Shown here: positions 25,212 through 35,104 of the stretch, one piece after another
Layout: every line of letters starts with the position of its first letter
Position numbering within the stretch: the stretch's first letter is position 1
Assembly: GCA_002491905.1 (NCBI GenBank)
Contig: DKWV01000015.1
Coordinates: forward strand, 69,253-133,252
Source of the DNA: Lachnospiraceae bacterium UBA7143
Lineage (GTDB): Bacteria; Bacillota; Clostridia; Lachnospirales; Lachnospiraceae
DNA length: 64,000 nt
Direction of reading: 5' to 3'
Program-made: the position numbers and the translations under genes
The notes under the pieces: model-generated
Database searches by the model: none
What the model was told of the DNA's origin: nothing
What the model saw: only the letters and a program-made list of their open reading frames with translations

Positions 25212-25697
25212 TCAGATCTTGTATTCCTGCTTACCTACTGCCCTGATTACAAAATCCCCGGTCTCAGGATAAAAAATAACCGTTCTTCCGAAATTCTTGC
25301 CGGTATCCTCCGCCAGAATCGGAATCTTCAGCTCCGCCAGCTTTTTCTTGGTCGCCTGCACGTTTCTCTCCCCTACGCGGACCATCTCGCTGTTGCTGTT
25401 AAAGCCGAACATCTGCGCACCGCCTGCAATCTTAGCCACCAGACGGCTTCTGTTTGCCCCTCTTCTTGTCACCTGTTTCACCAACTCCTCTATCCCCGTG
25501 TCAGCAAACTTCGGTATATTGGAGTTATTACGAATCGTCGTAGAGTCCGGCAGCATAATATGTGCCAGCCCACCGATCTTTGTGACCGGATCGCGGAGCG
25601 CAATACCTACACAAGACCCCAGCCCCAGAGTACAAATCCTATCTGGACTGACGCACACATTTAAGTCGGCCATTCCGACCTTTATCTCTACACTCAT
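25212..25697 (-). CDS. cheD: Chemoreceptor glutamine deamidase CheD
   Basis: A 161-residue cytoplasmic enzyme that deamidates receptor glutamines and partners with CheC. Conserved features are LGSCVGIALRD with the catalytic Cys at about residue 29, GGLAHIMLPDS with the catalytic His, and a C-terminal R-T-V-I-F-Y strand. It follows cheC by 57 bp. The pairing with CheC supports a CheC/CheD/CheV-like adaptation system rather than CheZ. Confidence 0.94.
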   Translation of the reverse strand: MSVEIKVGMADLNVCVSPDRICTLGLGSCVGIALRDPVTKIGGLAHIMLPDSTTIRNNSNIPKFADTGIEELVKQVTRRGANRSRLVAKIAGGAQMFGFNSNSEMVRVGERNVQATKKKLAELKIPILAEDTGKNFGRTVIFYPETGDFVIRAVGKQEYKI

Positions 25698-25754
25698 AAC
25701 ACCGCGTTCTCCCGTTTACACTTTCTTAATCCATACTCATTGACCGCCGTCCGA

Positions 25755-26372
25755 TCAGACATTGATCCCCAGTGCCGCTAACATCCTGCCATATGAATCC
25801 AGATCAGGAATCAGGATAAAATAACCGTCTAACACCATCTCGTCAAAAAACTGCGTTTGAATCATCAGCATTCTGTCTCCGAGAGCAGCAAACTCAATCG
25901 CAGGCACGCTTAAGATCGCTCCCGCCATATCCACCGTCAAATCCGGCACGGAAGGATAGATCGCCAGATTCGTAATGCTGGAAAGGGAATTCAGGTAAGA
26001 ACCCGTAATAATGTTTCCTACCTCTTTCAATGCGGAAAACTCCATTTCGGAAAACTCTTCGCCCTCCGATTCCATGCCCATCAACTTACCCACCAGATGC
26101 TTTGCCGCAGCCTTTTCCAGCAGAAACATGATGCTGCCCTTGATATCGCCCTCAATACCGAGGTAGATACCCGCCATGACTGTCTCCTCACCGACCATAG
26201 CCTCGCCCAGCTCCTTGAACTCAAGGAGCTGTACCTTTGGCACCGACATATCCACCTTACACTGCATCATCTGTGCCAAAGCCGTGGTCGCATTTCCGGC
26301 ACCGATATTACCCAACTCTCTCAGAACGTCGAAATATTCATTTGACATTTCGTCTAAGTTGATTTCGCCCAC
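25755..26372 (-). CDS. cheC: CheY-P phosphatase CheC
   Basis: A 205-residue CheC-type protein. Two copies of the phosphatase signature are visible: DVLRELGNIGAGNATTALAQ near residue 14 and SALKEVGNIITGSYLNSLSS near 113, each with the Glu and Asn that dephosphorylate CheY. It starts with GTG at 26372 behind GGAGGAG and lies 11 bp after cheW. CheD normally binds and stimulates it. Confidence 0.94.
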   Translation of the reverse strand: MGEINLDEMSNEYFDVLRELGNIGAGNATTALAQMMQCKVDMSVPKVQLLEFKELGEAMVGEETVMAGIYLGIEGDIKGSIMFLLEKAAAKHLVGKLMGMESEGEEFSEMEFSALKEVGNIITGSYLNSLSSITNLAIYPSVPDLTVDMAGAILSVPAIEFAALGDRMLMIQTQFFDEMVLDGYFILIPDLDSYGRMLAALGINV

Positions 26373-26383
26373 TATCGCTCCTC

Positions 26384-26845
26384 CTATACGCTTTCCAGCA
26401 CAACCGCATTCAAATCGAGCAGGGAGATCAGTCCCCCGTCGCTCTTGCCGACCCCGCAGAGGAAGTTTGCCTTCTCATCCTTGGAATCGTAAGCCACCTT
26501 CTCAATCCTTTCGTTTTCCAGAGTTACGACTTCTCTGACTTCATCGACAATCACACCGATCGTCCCCTGCTGCTCCAGTTTCAAAATGATAATTCTACTG
26601 GACTTCGTCTCCACGTCCTTCTCTAATCCCATTTTGATACGGATGCTCATAACGGGAATGACCTCGCCCCGCAGATTGATTACGCCCTTTAAATATTCAT
26701 CCACCTTCGGCACTCTGGTAATGTGCTGCATCCTGACAATATTGTCTATGTATTTGATGTCGATGCCGTACTGCTCGTCGCCAAGCTTTATCACGATAAA
26801 CTGTGTGGTTTCTCCCACCGGTCTTAATTCTTCTACTTCATTCAT
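26384..26845 (-). CDS. cheW: Chemotaxis coupling protein CheW
   Basis: A 153-residue SH3-like adaptor linking receptors to CheA. Motifs: TQFIVIKLGDEQYGIDI, VRMQHITRVPK, GVINLRGEVIPVMSIRIKMG and GVIVDEVREVVTL. It lies 19 bp after cheA with GGAGGAGG upstream. Confidence 0.95.
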   Translation of the reverse strand: MNEVEELRPVGETTQFIVIKLGDEQYGIDIKYIDNIVRMQHITRVPKVDEYLKGVINLRGEVIPVMSIRIKMGLEKDVETKSSRIIILKLEQQGTIGVIVDEVREVVTLENERIEKVAYDSKDEKANFLCGVGKSDGGLISLLDLNAVVLESV

Positions 26846-26864
26846 GTTCTCTTCCTCCTCCCTG

Positions 26865-28985
26865 TCAGATCAACGCATTAGCATCCAGAATCAGCGCTAC
26901 CTCACCGTCGCCGAGAACCGTCGCGCCGCTGATAATCTTGCATTTGCTGATATACTTTCCAAGCGACTTTATAACAATCTCCTGCTGTCCGATCAGCTCA
27001 TCCACCACAAGACCAGCCAGCTTGTCACCCTTCTTGACAACCACCACAACCAGATTCTCCTCCGGATCCTTCTTGCTCGGGATATCCAGAATCTCGTTTA
27101 AGCGTACCAGTGGAATTACCAGATCACGCAGCTGGATCACTTCCTTCGCCTGTACAAGCTTGACGTCGCTGGGAAGGATATCCTCGATGGTCTGGATGGA
27201 GCCGAGCGCAATGGCATATTTTTCGTCGCCGATCTCCACCATGAGAGCCTGAATGATAGCCAGGGTGAGCGGCAGTCTGATCGTCCATGTGCTGCCCTCT
27301 CCGAGCTTGGACTTCACCTCAACCTCACCGCTCAGGGACTCAATCATGGATTTTACCACGTCCAGACCCACGCCGCGGCCGGACACATCCGATACCACTT
27401 TCGCTGTGGAGAAGCCCGCGTTAAACAGCAGATCAATGATCTCCTTTTCGCTCATTGCCTCACCCTGCTCCGGAGTGATAACCCCCTTCTCTATAGCCTT
27501 ATTCTTAACTGCCTTTGTATCAATACCGTTACCGTCATCCCTCACCTCGATGACAACGTTATTTCCGTCCTGATAAGCGTCAAGGAAAATGGACCCGACT
27601 TCCGGCTTGCCTCTCTCCTTACGCACCTCAGCAGACTCCAGACCGTGGTCTGCGGAGTTACGGAGCAGATGCATCAGCGGATCGCCGATCTGATCCACCA
27701 CAGTGCGGTCAAGCTCTGTCTCCTCACCGCTCATGTACAGCTCCATCTTCTTGCCAAGCTTCTTCTGCAGGTCGCGAACCATACGGGGAAATTTATTCAC
27801 CGTACTCTCGATAGGCACCATCCTCACCTTCATAACCGACTCGTGGAGGGATGTAGTCACACTCTCCAGATACTCAATCTGCTCATTCACAGCCTGGCTG
27901 GAATTACCCGACATAGCAGACGCCGATACCAGGGAATTCTTTGCGATAATCAACTCGCTGACCAGATTCATCAGCGTATCCAGTTTTTCTATATCCACCC
28001 TGACGGTCCTGTTTACCACCGGCTTGTTCACAGGCGCTTTTTTCGCCGCAGGCGCATTTGCCGGCGCGGGAGTCTGCGCTGCCTCTGCAGGCGGCGTCGG
28101 AGTCCCCGCAGATGTCTGCGCCGTCTGGGCCGGAGCCGCTTCTGCGCTCTCCTCCTGTGCCCTGGCAGCACTCTCTTCCTTCTCCTCTCCCGTGCTCACA
28201 TCATCCAGATTCAGTACGCTTCCGGAAACATCCTCTATCTCCGACACGCCCTTAGCCGCTGCCACAACCTCATTAAGCTCCGCCTCGGAGACAATGATCA
28301 GACTGAACTGCAGATCGAACTTCTCATCCTCAATATCCTGGGAAGACGGGTCGGAAACAATAATTTCGCTGGTCTCCTCAACGGCTTTGAACACCAGAAA
28401 AGCCCTGGCCGCTTTCAATATACAGGACTCCTGTACCTTCACGGTCAGACCGTAAACATTCTTGCCCTGCCGGATGGCCTCGCTCAGTACGCTCTGCTGG
28501 CTCTCGTTCAGTTTGATCCTCTCAAAACCACCCGCAGCCGTCTCAGCCTTCTGCGCCTGAGGCGTCTGTTCCTGTGCCGCAGAAGCCGCGCTGTCGTCAG
28601 AGCCGCCGCTCATAATATCATTCAACCGCTTAATCAGAGCACCGTTGTCATTGGTGCCCTCATCAGAACTTTCCCTGATGTTGGTGTTGTACTCTTCCAG
28701 CGCGTCAAGACACTGGAACAGCACGTCGATCATGTCTGCTTTCACCTTGATATTGCCGTTTCTCACCTCCGAGAAAACATTCTCCATATCATGGGTCAGC
28801 GTCTGCATCCTCTTATAGCCCATAGTTCCCGCCATTCCCTTTAAGGAATGGGCCGCACGGAAGATCTCGTTGATCGTGTCCATGTTCTCCGGATCCTGCT
28901 CCAACGAGAGTATCTGCGTATTCAGATTCTGCAGATGTTCATTTGTTTCATCAAGGAAAATCTCAAGATACTGGCTTACATCCAT
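26865..28985 (-). CDS. cheA: Chemotaxis histidine kinase CheA
   Basis: A 706-residue cytoplasmic kinase with the standard order. P1 is an Hpt domain with phospho-His46 (AAHSLKG). P2 lies around 165-260. An Ala/Pro/Glu-rich linker spans about 270-320. P3 dimerisation follows (MNLVSELIIAKNSL). P4 is the ATPase (HLLRNSADHGLE N-box, DDGNGID, GRGVGLDVV). P5 is CheW-like (ALMVEIGDEKYAIALGSI). It follows cheB directly (1 bp). It phosphorylates CheY and CheB. Confidence 0.97.
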   Translation of the reverse strand: MDVSQYLEIFLDETNEHLQNLNTQILSLEQDPENMDTINEIFRAAHSLKGMAGTMGYKRMQTLTHDMENVFSEVRNGNIKVKADMIDVLFQCLDALEEYNTNIRESSDEGTNDNGALIKRLNDIMSGGSDDSAASAAQEQTPQAQKAETAAGGFERIKLNESQQSVLSEAIRQGKNVYGLTVKVQESCILKAARAFLVFKAVEETSEIIVSDPSSQDIEDEKFDLQFSLIIVSEAELNEVVAAAKGVSEIEDVSGSVLNLDDVSTGEEKEESAARAQEESAEAAPAQTAQTSAGTPTPPAEAAQTPAPANAPAAKKAPVNKPVVNRTVRVDIEKLDTLMNLVSELIIAKNSLVSASAMSGNSSQAVNEQIEYLESVTTSLHESVMKVRMVPIESTVNKFPRMVRDLQKKLGKKMELYMSGEETELDRTVVDQIGDPLMHLLRNSADHGLESAEVRKERGKPEVGSIFLDAYQDGNNVVIEVRDDGNGIDTKAVKNKAIEKGVITPEQGEAMSEKEIIDLLFNAGFSTAKVVSDVSGRGVGLDVVKSMIESLSGEVEVKSKLGEGSTWTIRLPLTLAIIQALMVEIGDEKYAIALGSIQTIEDILPSDVKLVQAKEVIQLRDLVIPLVRLNEILDIPSKKDPEENLVVVVVKKGDKLAGLVVDELIGQQEIVIKSLGKYISKCKIISGATVLGDGEVALILDANALI

Positions 28986-28986
28986 A

Positions 28987-30132
28987 TTATTTTACCCCCA
29001 CGTTTGCTGTGATTTCCTGCGCGATCTGCTCCAGCGGTACGATCTGGTCCGCCAGCCCCGCGTTCACGGCGCTCTTTGGCATCCCATACACGGCGCATGT
29101 GCTCGCCTCCTGGACAATCACATGTATTTTCTTTTTTTCTTTCAGATGCCCAATTCCCTCTGTACCATCCGCGCCCATCCCCGTCATCACCACACATACA
29201 ATCCTGTCGAATTTGCTGTCTATCAGGGATTCATACATGTAGTTCGCACAGGGCTTCACGCCTTCTCTGGCCGGTTCGTCCGAATAATGGATGGTATATT
29301 TACCACCCGTATTCAGGACATTCAGATGCTTGCCGCCCATAGCCACATACACGCTGCCGGGCATCAGCACATCGCCCTCCGCCGCCTCCTTCACGGAAAC
29401 CTCGCTCAGGGAATTAAGCCTTTCTGCCAGAGACGCCGTAAAACCAGCCGGCATATGCTGCACCACCACCACCGGCACCTTCAGGTTTGCAGGGAGCTTC
29501 GGAATAACCGCCTGCAAGGCCTTGGGTCCGCCCGTAGAGCTGGCCAGCGCCACAATCTGGGTTCCCGGATTGTAAACCGCCTTTCCCGAAGGTCCCGACG
29601 GTATCCTCTTCTCCGGTCTCCCCGGCGTCAGGGCGGCGCCCGTCCTGCCCGCTTCGCTCCTTGCGGCGCCCATTCTGGGGATCGCAGCCGGTCCCGCCGA
29701 AGCCACCGGCTGGGACGGTGTCTGCGCTATCGGCTCCAGATCCGTCACCGCCGCCAGTATATCCAGCAGCCCGTGGCTGAAAGTTCCGTTACGGCAGTCC
29801 AGTGCGCTGGTGGGCTTGTGAATAAAGTCAAGCGCCCCCAGCTCCAGCGCGTCGAGCGTAACCTTCGCGCCGTCCGCCGTGTCCGTGCTGGCCATGATGA
29901 TCTTAGCCGAAATCTTACGCTTCTGCAGCTCCTTTAAAAGCTCCAGGCCATTCATCTGCGGCATATTCACGTCCAGCACTACCGCGTCATAGGTTTTCCT
30001 GCTGAGCAGACTCAGCGCGTCCAGGCCGTTCACCGCCCGGTCCTGTACACGGAATCGTTTATCCGATTCAATTATATCACACAGCACCCTTCTCATGAGT
30101 GCAGAATCGTCAACTAACAATATATTTTTCAT
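28987..30132 (-). CDS. cheB: Chemotaxis methylesterase/deamidase CheB
   Basis: A 381-residue two-domain protein. The receiver domain has DDS at 8-10 and phospho-Asp in VVLDVNMP near residue 54. A linker rich in Pro/Ala/Arg (about 140-195) joins it to the methylesterase domain. The catalytic triad is visible as Ser in LASSTGGPKAL, His in VVVQHMPAGFT and Asp in MTGMGADGTEG. It removes methyl groups from receptors. No cheR gene is in the window. Confidence 0.96.
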   Translation of the reverse strand: MKNILLVDDSALMRRVLCDIIESDKRFRVQDRAVNGLDALSLLSRKTYDAVVLDVNMPQMNGLELLKELQKRKISAKIIMASTDTADGAKVTLDALELGALDFIHKPTSALDCRNGTFSHGLLDILAAVTDLEPIAQTPSQPVASAGPAAIPRMGAARSEAGRTGAALTPGRPEKRIPSGPSGKAVYNPGTQIVALASSTGGPKALQAVIPKLPANLKVPVVVVQHMPAGFTASLAERLNSLSEVSVKEAAEGDVLMPGSVYVAMGGKHLNVLNTGGKYTIHYSDEPAREGVKPCANYMYESLIDSKFDRIVCVVMTGMGADGTEGIGHLKEKKKIHVIVQEASTCAVYGMPKSAVNAGLADQIVPLEQIAQEITANVGVK

Positions 30133-30149
30133 TTTATACCTCCGGCAGA

Positions 30150-30878
30150 TCAGCCCTCCGGCTTTCTGTGGGTCTTTCTTGCCTCGTCAAAAATATACTG
30201 AATGATTTCCTCTCTGTCCTGAGGATCTACATTAACAAACTGTACACGGTGGTCAAACACACCCGGCTCCTTCTCCAGCTCGTTCACCGCCAGGACCTTC
30301 CCCACCAGCCGGTACTCCTTCTCCCTGCCCTCAATCTGCAGACGGTACTTACACAGAATCAGGCTGTTGACCTCATAGGCATAATATGCCACAAACCGTA
30401 GCCCGCCACCGCTGATATCCACAATCACACTGCTCTTTAAAGGGAGCGCTGGCAAAAGTTCCTCCTGCGTCGAGGCGGCGATCTCCTCCTCCTCGCCGAG
30501 CTGCCTGGAATCCATCTCCAGGGCGCAGCTGAAACGGTAATACTCTCTTCTCTGGTAGTTCCGCAGATTACTGGTCAGATCCATCACCAGCACATACTGT
30601 CCGTTATACCGATAGCGGTCAGCCACACGCGCATTGCACTGGTAAACCACGTTATCTCCGTAAAAGTACATATCGTATTCGCCGTCCACCGGCAGGAGGA
30701 TCAGCTTGCCGTCCTCAATCGGCATGGCAACCTCCACACGGTTCTCCGTAAGTACTTTAAGCACCCGGCTGCGATGGGATTTACGCTCTCTGCCATCCGC
30801 CTGGTCCTGCTCCCTGTCTATGGCCTTGAGCTCCACCTCTCCTCCCGGCGCCACGTACTTTGATAAAAGTCCTGACAT
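30150..30878 (-). CDS. PilZ-domain flagellar brake protein (YcgR-like)
   Basis: A 242-residue protein with an N-terminal YcgR-like beta domain (1-105) and a C-terminal PilZ domain. The c-di-GMP site is visible: QRREYYRF (RxxxR region) near 112-119 and DISGGGLRF (D/NxSxxG) near 170. Such proteins slow or bias the motor when c-di-GMP binds. The gene lies 31 bp after flhG and 17 bp before cheB. Confidence 0.88.
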   Translation of the reverse strand: MSGLLSKYVAPGGEVELKAIDREQDQADGRERKSHRSRVLKVLTENRVEVAMPIEDGKLILLPVDGEYDMYFYGDNVVYQCNARVADRYRYNGQYVLVMDLTSNLRNYQRREYYRFSCALEMDSRQLGEEEEIAASTQEELLPALPLKSSVIVDISGGGLRFVAYYAYEVNSLILCKYRLQIEGREKEYRLVGKVLAVNELEKEPGVFDHRVQFVNVDPQDREEIIQYIFDEARKTHRKPEG

Positions 30879-30909
30879 ATCTTACCTCCCGGCCTGCGCT
30901 GTGGCCGTT

Positions 30910-31785
30910 TTACCTTCCCGATATGATATGGGAAAAAAATGCCGCCATACCACGTCTTGGGATACTCTTGTTAAACTCCTTATTCGTCAGCTTCGCCGCG
31001 ATGATTTCGTAGGCAATGGCCGACCTGGCTTTCGGATTATCAAGTGACACCGGCATCTGCTGCATAACCGCCTTCGCCAGCTGCTGGTCCTGGGGAATCA
31101 TCCCCAGATAGGAAATCGGCACCTTCAGATAACGCTCCACGACCGTTTGCAGTTTCGCGTACAGCGCCAGCGCCTCCTGCTCTCCCGTCACCTTGTTCGC
31201 CAGCACTTTAATCTGCGTCGCCTCCGCCCGGTAGCGCGGATGACGGCTTAAAGCTTTAAGAAGCGAGTAAGAGTCGGTAATCGAGGTCGGTTCCGGCGTG
31301 GTCACCAGAAGGATTTCCCCGCTGGCCACAAGAAATTCCAGCACCGAATCCGAAATGCCTGCTCCGGTATCCACGATAATGGTTTCCGCCATCTCGTCCA
31401 GCTCCGCAAGATTGTCAATAATGGTACCCAGATTATCCTTATCCAGATTCGACATCCCCGTGATCCCGGAACCACCCGATATAAACCCTACTTCCATAGG
31501 CCCCCAGGTGATGATATCCTTAATGCTTTTGCCCTGGTATATTAAATCACACAAGTTATGTTTCGGCACCGCCCCAAACATGATCTCTATATTGGCAAGC
31601 CCGAAATCCGCATCCAAAATAATAACCTTCTGCCCCATCCTCCGAAACTGTATGGCAAGGTTGATGGCCGTATTCGATTTTCCCACGCCTCCCTTGCCGC
31701 TGGTAACGGTAATGACTCTGGCCAGGGGACGCTTCGGTGGGGCGCTTCCTTTTATGATCTTTCTCAGTTGTTCAGCCTGATCCAT
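30910..31785 (-). CDS. flhG: MinD-like ATPase FlhG (flagellar number regulator)
   Basis: A 291-residue ParA/MinD-type ATPase. The deviant Walker A is TSGKGGVGKSNTAINLA near 28-44, and the switch regions are ILDADFGLANIEIMFG and IIVDTGAGISDSVLEF. Its partner flhF lies 30 bp upstream. FlhG stimulates the GTPase activity of FlhF and helps set flagellar number and position. GGAGG stands before the ATG. Confidence 0.94.
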   Translation of the reverse strand: MDQAEQLRKIIKGSAPPKRPLARVITVTSGKGGVGKSNTAINLAIQFRRMGQKVIILDADFGLANIEIMFGAVPKHNLCDLIYQGKSIKDIITWGPMEVGFISGGSGITGMSNLDKDNLGTIIDNLAELDEMAETIIVDTGAGISDSVLEFLVASGEILLVTTPEPTSITDSYSLLKALSRHPRYRAEATQIKVLANKVTGEQEALALYAKLQTVVERYLKVPISYLGMIPQDQQLAKAVMQQMPVSLDNPKARSAIAYEIIAAKLTNKEFNKSIPRRGMAAFFSHIISGR

Positions 31786-31815
31786 CGTTAGGCCTCCTTC
31801 TTCTGTATCTCCTCC

Positions 31816-33045
31816 TCAGTTCTTCCCCCCGAGCAGTCTCTTGACCGTCTTTTGCGGATTAAAGTCCTCGATATCGTCCGGCACATTCTGCCCGTAAGTC
31901 ACATAGGACAGCGACGCTCCCGTATAGAGGCGCAGATTCAGAAGATTGCCCAGCGTCGTTGTCTCATCCAGTTTCGTGAAGATCAACTTGTAGTCCGCCA
32001 TCTCCTTATAAGAATCCGCTATGCTGATCAAATCCTTGTACTTTGTTGTGGCGCTCAAGACCAGATGAACCTCGCTCTCCACCTTATCATCCACAGAATG
32101 TATAATATTACGCATGTTATCTTTCTGTGTCGTATTCTGGTGGGAATGTCCCGCCGTGTCAATTAAAATATAATCGTAATCCCTGAAATCCTCCAGCGCC
32201 TTGTTGATTTCCTCCACCGTGTAGATCACGCGGAACGGCACCTCCAGAATATTCGCGTAGGTGCGCAGCTGCTCCGCGGCAGCGATACGGTAGGTGTCCG
32301 CCGTCAGAAGCGCCACCTTCTTCTTCTCGTCCACCCGGAACTTCGAAGCGATCTTGGCGATCGTGGTCGTCTTTCCGACACCTGTGGGCCCGATGAAAAA
32401 CACCAGCTTAATGCCATTTGACGCAGGTTCAATGCCGCTTGGCTTGCCAAACTTGAGAATCATCTTCTGGTAAATGTTCGCCAGTGCATAGTCAAAAGGA
32501 ATATTCGGCTTATTGATCAGTTCGATCTCATCCATGATCTCCCTGGCATACTTTTCATCCACCTCGTTCTCCAGCATGGTATCGTGCAGAAGGTGCATGA
32601 ATTTGTCTGTCTCTGTCTCCTCTTTCTGTTCCTCTTTCTGCTCTTCTTTTTCCTCCTCGGGTTTTTGGAGCTGCTGCTCCAGAAGCGACTGCAGGCTGTC
32701 CAGCTTCTCTTCTATGGCGCTGTTATTTTCCCGTTTCTCTCTTATGTCGCTGTCGCTGTCACGCTTCTCCTGTTTTTCAATAACAGGTGTATTCTTTGTC
32801 GGTTCCTCTTCCTTATTCTGGCTGGACGCGATCACACTGTTGATGGCGGACACCGCCGCCGTATATCTCTCGCTCTCCTCCTCAAGCGCCACCGTGACCT
32901 CGACCGAGGGCGACTTTAAAAACGCGAAAAGGCCCTTGTTTTTCACGGGCTTCACGTTCATCACGACCACACCTTCCCCCAGTTCCCTTCGGGCGTTTTC
33001 GATCGCTTCCTTTTCGGTTTTCGCAGTAAATTTCTTAATTATCAT
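31816..33045 (-). CDS. flhF: SRP-type GTPase FlhF
   Basis: A 409-residue SRP-family GTPase. The N-terminal B domain starts MIIKKFTAKTEKEAIENAR. A Lys/Glu-rich linker spans about 90-150, including a run of Glu-Glu-Lys/Gln units. The NG domain has FFIGPTGVGKTTTIAKIASKF (G1) near 217, VALLTADTYRIAAAEQL, and IDTAGHSHQNT (G3). It targets the export gate to the membrane. It overlaps the flhA stop by 1 bp (TAATG). Confidence 0.96.
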   Translation of the reverse strand: MIIKKFTAKTEKEAIENARRELGEGVVVMNVKPVKNKGLFAFLKSPSVEVTVALEEESERYTAAVSAINSVIASSQNKEEEPTKNTPVIEKQEKRDSDSDIREKRENNSAIEEKLDSLQSLLEQQLQKPEEEKEEQKEEQKEETETDKFMHLLHDTMLENEVDEKYAREIMDEIELINKPNIPFDYALANIYQKMILKFGKPSGIEPASNGIKLVFFIGPTGVGKTTTIAKIASKFRVDEKKKVALLTADTYRIAAAEQLRTYANILEVPFRVIYTVEEINKALEDFRDYDYILIDTAGHSHQNTTQKDNMRNIIHSVDDKVESEVHLVLSATTKYKDLISIADSYKEMADYKLIFTKLDETTTLGNLLNLRLYTGASLSYVTYGQNVPDDIEDFNPQKTVKRLLGGKN

Positions 33046-35087
33046 TATGCTGTCACCATCCCAACAGACTGTAATTCAACGCTGGATTCCACCTCGTTGT
33101 AGGAGACCACGACCAGATCCTTATAGTAGTCCTCCGTCAGCTTCTTAAAGTAAGCACGCACAATAGGGGAAGTGATCACAAGCGGGATCTTGCCCAGATC
33201 CTCCAGTTTCTTGATTTCCACTCCCAGAGATTCCATAATGCCTTTGGTCTTTGCAGGGTCGAGGGTCAGGTATGCCCCCTGTTCCGTCTGCTTGACGCTG
33301 GCCATAATCTCCTGCTCCAGCTTCGGATCCAGCGTCACCACGCTGGTCGTTTCGTTGGCTGGGAAGAACTTGTTGGAAATCGCGCGCTTCAGACTCTGTC
33401 TGACATATTCCGTCAGGATATCGGTATCTCTGGTCGTTGGCGCGTAATCCGCCAGCGTCTCGAAGATTGTGAGCAGATCCCTTATGGAAATACCTTCCCT
33501 TAAGAGGTTCTGCAGCACCTTCTGTATTTCACCGAGTCCCAGAAGCTTGGGCACCAGCTCCTCCACAAGGGAGGGGTTCGACTCTTTTAAGTTGTCCACC
33601 AGACTCTGTACATCCTGTCTCGTCAGAAGCTCCGCTATGTACTGCCTGATAATCTCCGTCAGATGCGTCGCAATGATGGACGGCGGGTCTACCACGGTAT
33701 AGCCCATGCTCTCTGCGCGCTCCCTCTGACCTTCCGTGATCCAGATGGCGGGCAGATGGAACGAAGGCTCAAAGGTGGGAATACCTGTGATCTCCTCCTC
33801 CACGTAACCGGGATTCATGGCCATATAGTGGTCGAAAAGGATCTCACCTTCGCTGACCTGTACACCCTTTATTTTAATAATATATTGGTTCGGATTCAAC
33901 TGTATGTTATCACGCAGACGGATAATCGGCACAACCGTACCAAGCTCCAACGCGATCTGTCTTCTGATCATAACCACACGGTCCAGAAGATCGCCGCCCT
34001 GGTTGACGTCCGCCAGCGGAATGATACCGTAGCCGAACTCCAGCTCGATGGGGTCAACCTGAAGGAGCGAAGTCACGTTCTCCGGCTGCCTGATCTCCTC
34101 CGCCGCCGCTTCCTCCTCGTCCGCCTCATGTTCGATCTCCGCCGTCTCAATGGTGCCCGCCATCACTCTGCCAACCACCACAAAAACAAGGCCGAGGCCC
34201 ACAAATACGATCGGATTTAAAGGTGTGACGATTCCCAGGAATGCCAGTACCGCACCCACCAGATACAGAACCTTGGGCACGCCGAAAAGCTGGCTGATCA
34301 GCACCGTGCCGAAATCCGCCTCCTTGGATCCCTTCGTCACAAGAATACCTGTGGCAAGGGAGATCAGCAGGGAGGGGATCTGGCTTACCAGGCCGTCGCC
34401 GATGGTCAGGATCGTGTATTTGTTAAGGGCTTCCGTAATTTCCATTCCCTGGCGGAACACACCGAAGCCGATACCGCCCACGATATTGATGAAGGTGATC
34501 ACCAGACCCGCGGTCGCGTCTCCCTTCACGTACTTCACGGCACCATCCATAGAGCCGAAGAAAGTGGATTCCTCCTGAATTTTTTCCCGGCGTCTCTTGG
34601 CCTCCTCGTCCGTGATGGCCCCGGTGTTTAAGTCCGCGTCGATGGCCATCTGTTTACCGGGCATCGCGTCCAGCGTAAATCTTGCCGTTACCTCAGCCAC
34701 ACGCTCGGAACCTTTGTTGATAATCATGAACTGCACGATAATCAGGATCAGGAACACGAGGACACCGATCAGAAGATCGCCGCCGCCCACATACTCGCCG
34801 AATGTCTGCACCACATTTCCGGCGTCGCCCTGGGACAGGATCAGTCTGGTCGAAGAGACGTTTAAGGCAATCCTGAACACGGTCGTAAAGAGCAGGATCG
34901 TGGGATAAAAAGACATATTCAATACTTCGTTGGCAAACATACAGCCAAACATAACCGTAAAGGCGACCGCGATATTACAGGCCAGAAGCACGTCCAGAAG
35001 TCCCGACTTAATCGGGACAATCAGCATGATAAACGCCGCCAGCAGATATAGTGTAACGCCAACGTCTCCAATCTTCAGCTTCTGCAC
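33045..35087 (-). CDS. flhA: Flagellar export gate protein FlhA
   Basis: A 680-residue inner-membrane export protein. About eight membrane helices occupy the first 320 residues, with the FHIPEP-type conserved cytosolic loop (SERVAEVTARFTLDAMPGKQMAIDADL). The C-terminal cytosolic domain spans 340-680 (VDPIELEFGYGIIPL, VVDPPSIIATHLTEIIR, ITSPIVRAYFKKL). It forms the nonameric docking ring for substrates and chaperones. It follows flhB by 17 bp. Confidence 0.97.
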   Translation of the reverse strand: MQKLKIGDVGVTLYLLAAFIMLIVPIKSGLLDVLLACNIAVAFTVMFGCMFANEVLNMSFYPTILLFTTVFRIALNVSSTRLILSQGDAGNVVQTFGEYVGGGDLLIGVLVFLILIIVQFMIINKGSERVAEVTARFTLDAMPGKQMAIDADLNTGAITDEEAKRRREKIQEESTFFGSMDGAVKYVKGDATAGLVITFINIVGGIGFGVFRQGMEITEALNKYTILTIGDGLVSQIPSLLISLATGILVTKGSKEADFGTVLISQLFGVPKVLYLVGAVLAFLGIVTPLNPIVFVGLGLVFVVVGRVMAGTIETAEIEHEADEEEAAAEEIRQPENVTSLLQVDPIELEFGYGIIPLADVNQGGDLLDRVVMIRRQIALELGTVVPIIRLRDNIQLNPNQYIIKIKGVQVSEGEILFDHYMAMNPGYVEEEITGIPTFEPSFHLPAIWITEGQRERAESMGYTVVDPPSIIATHLTEIIRQYIAELLTRQDVQSLVDNLKESNPSLVEELVPKLLGLGEIQKVLQNLLREGISIRDLLTIFETLADYAPTTRDTDILTEYVRQSLKRAISNKFFPANETTSVVTLDPKLEQEIMASVKQTEQGAYLTLDPAKTKGIMESLGVEIKKLEDLGKIPLVITSPIVRAYFKKLTEDYYKDLVVVSYNEVESSVELQSVGMVTA

Positions 35088-35104
35088 CGCGAATCACCTC
35101 CTTC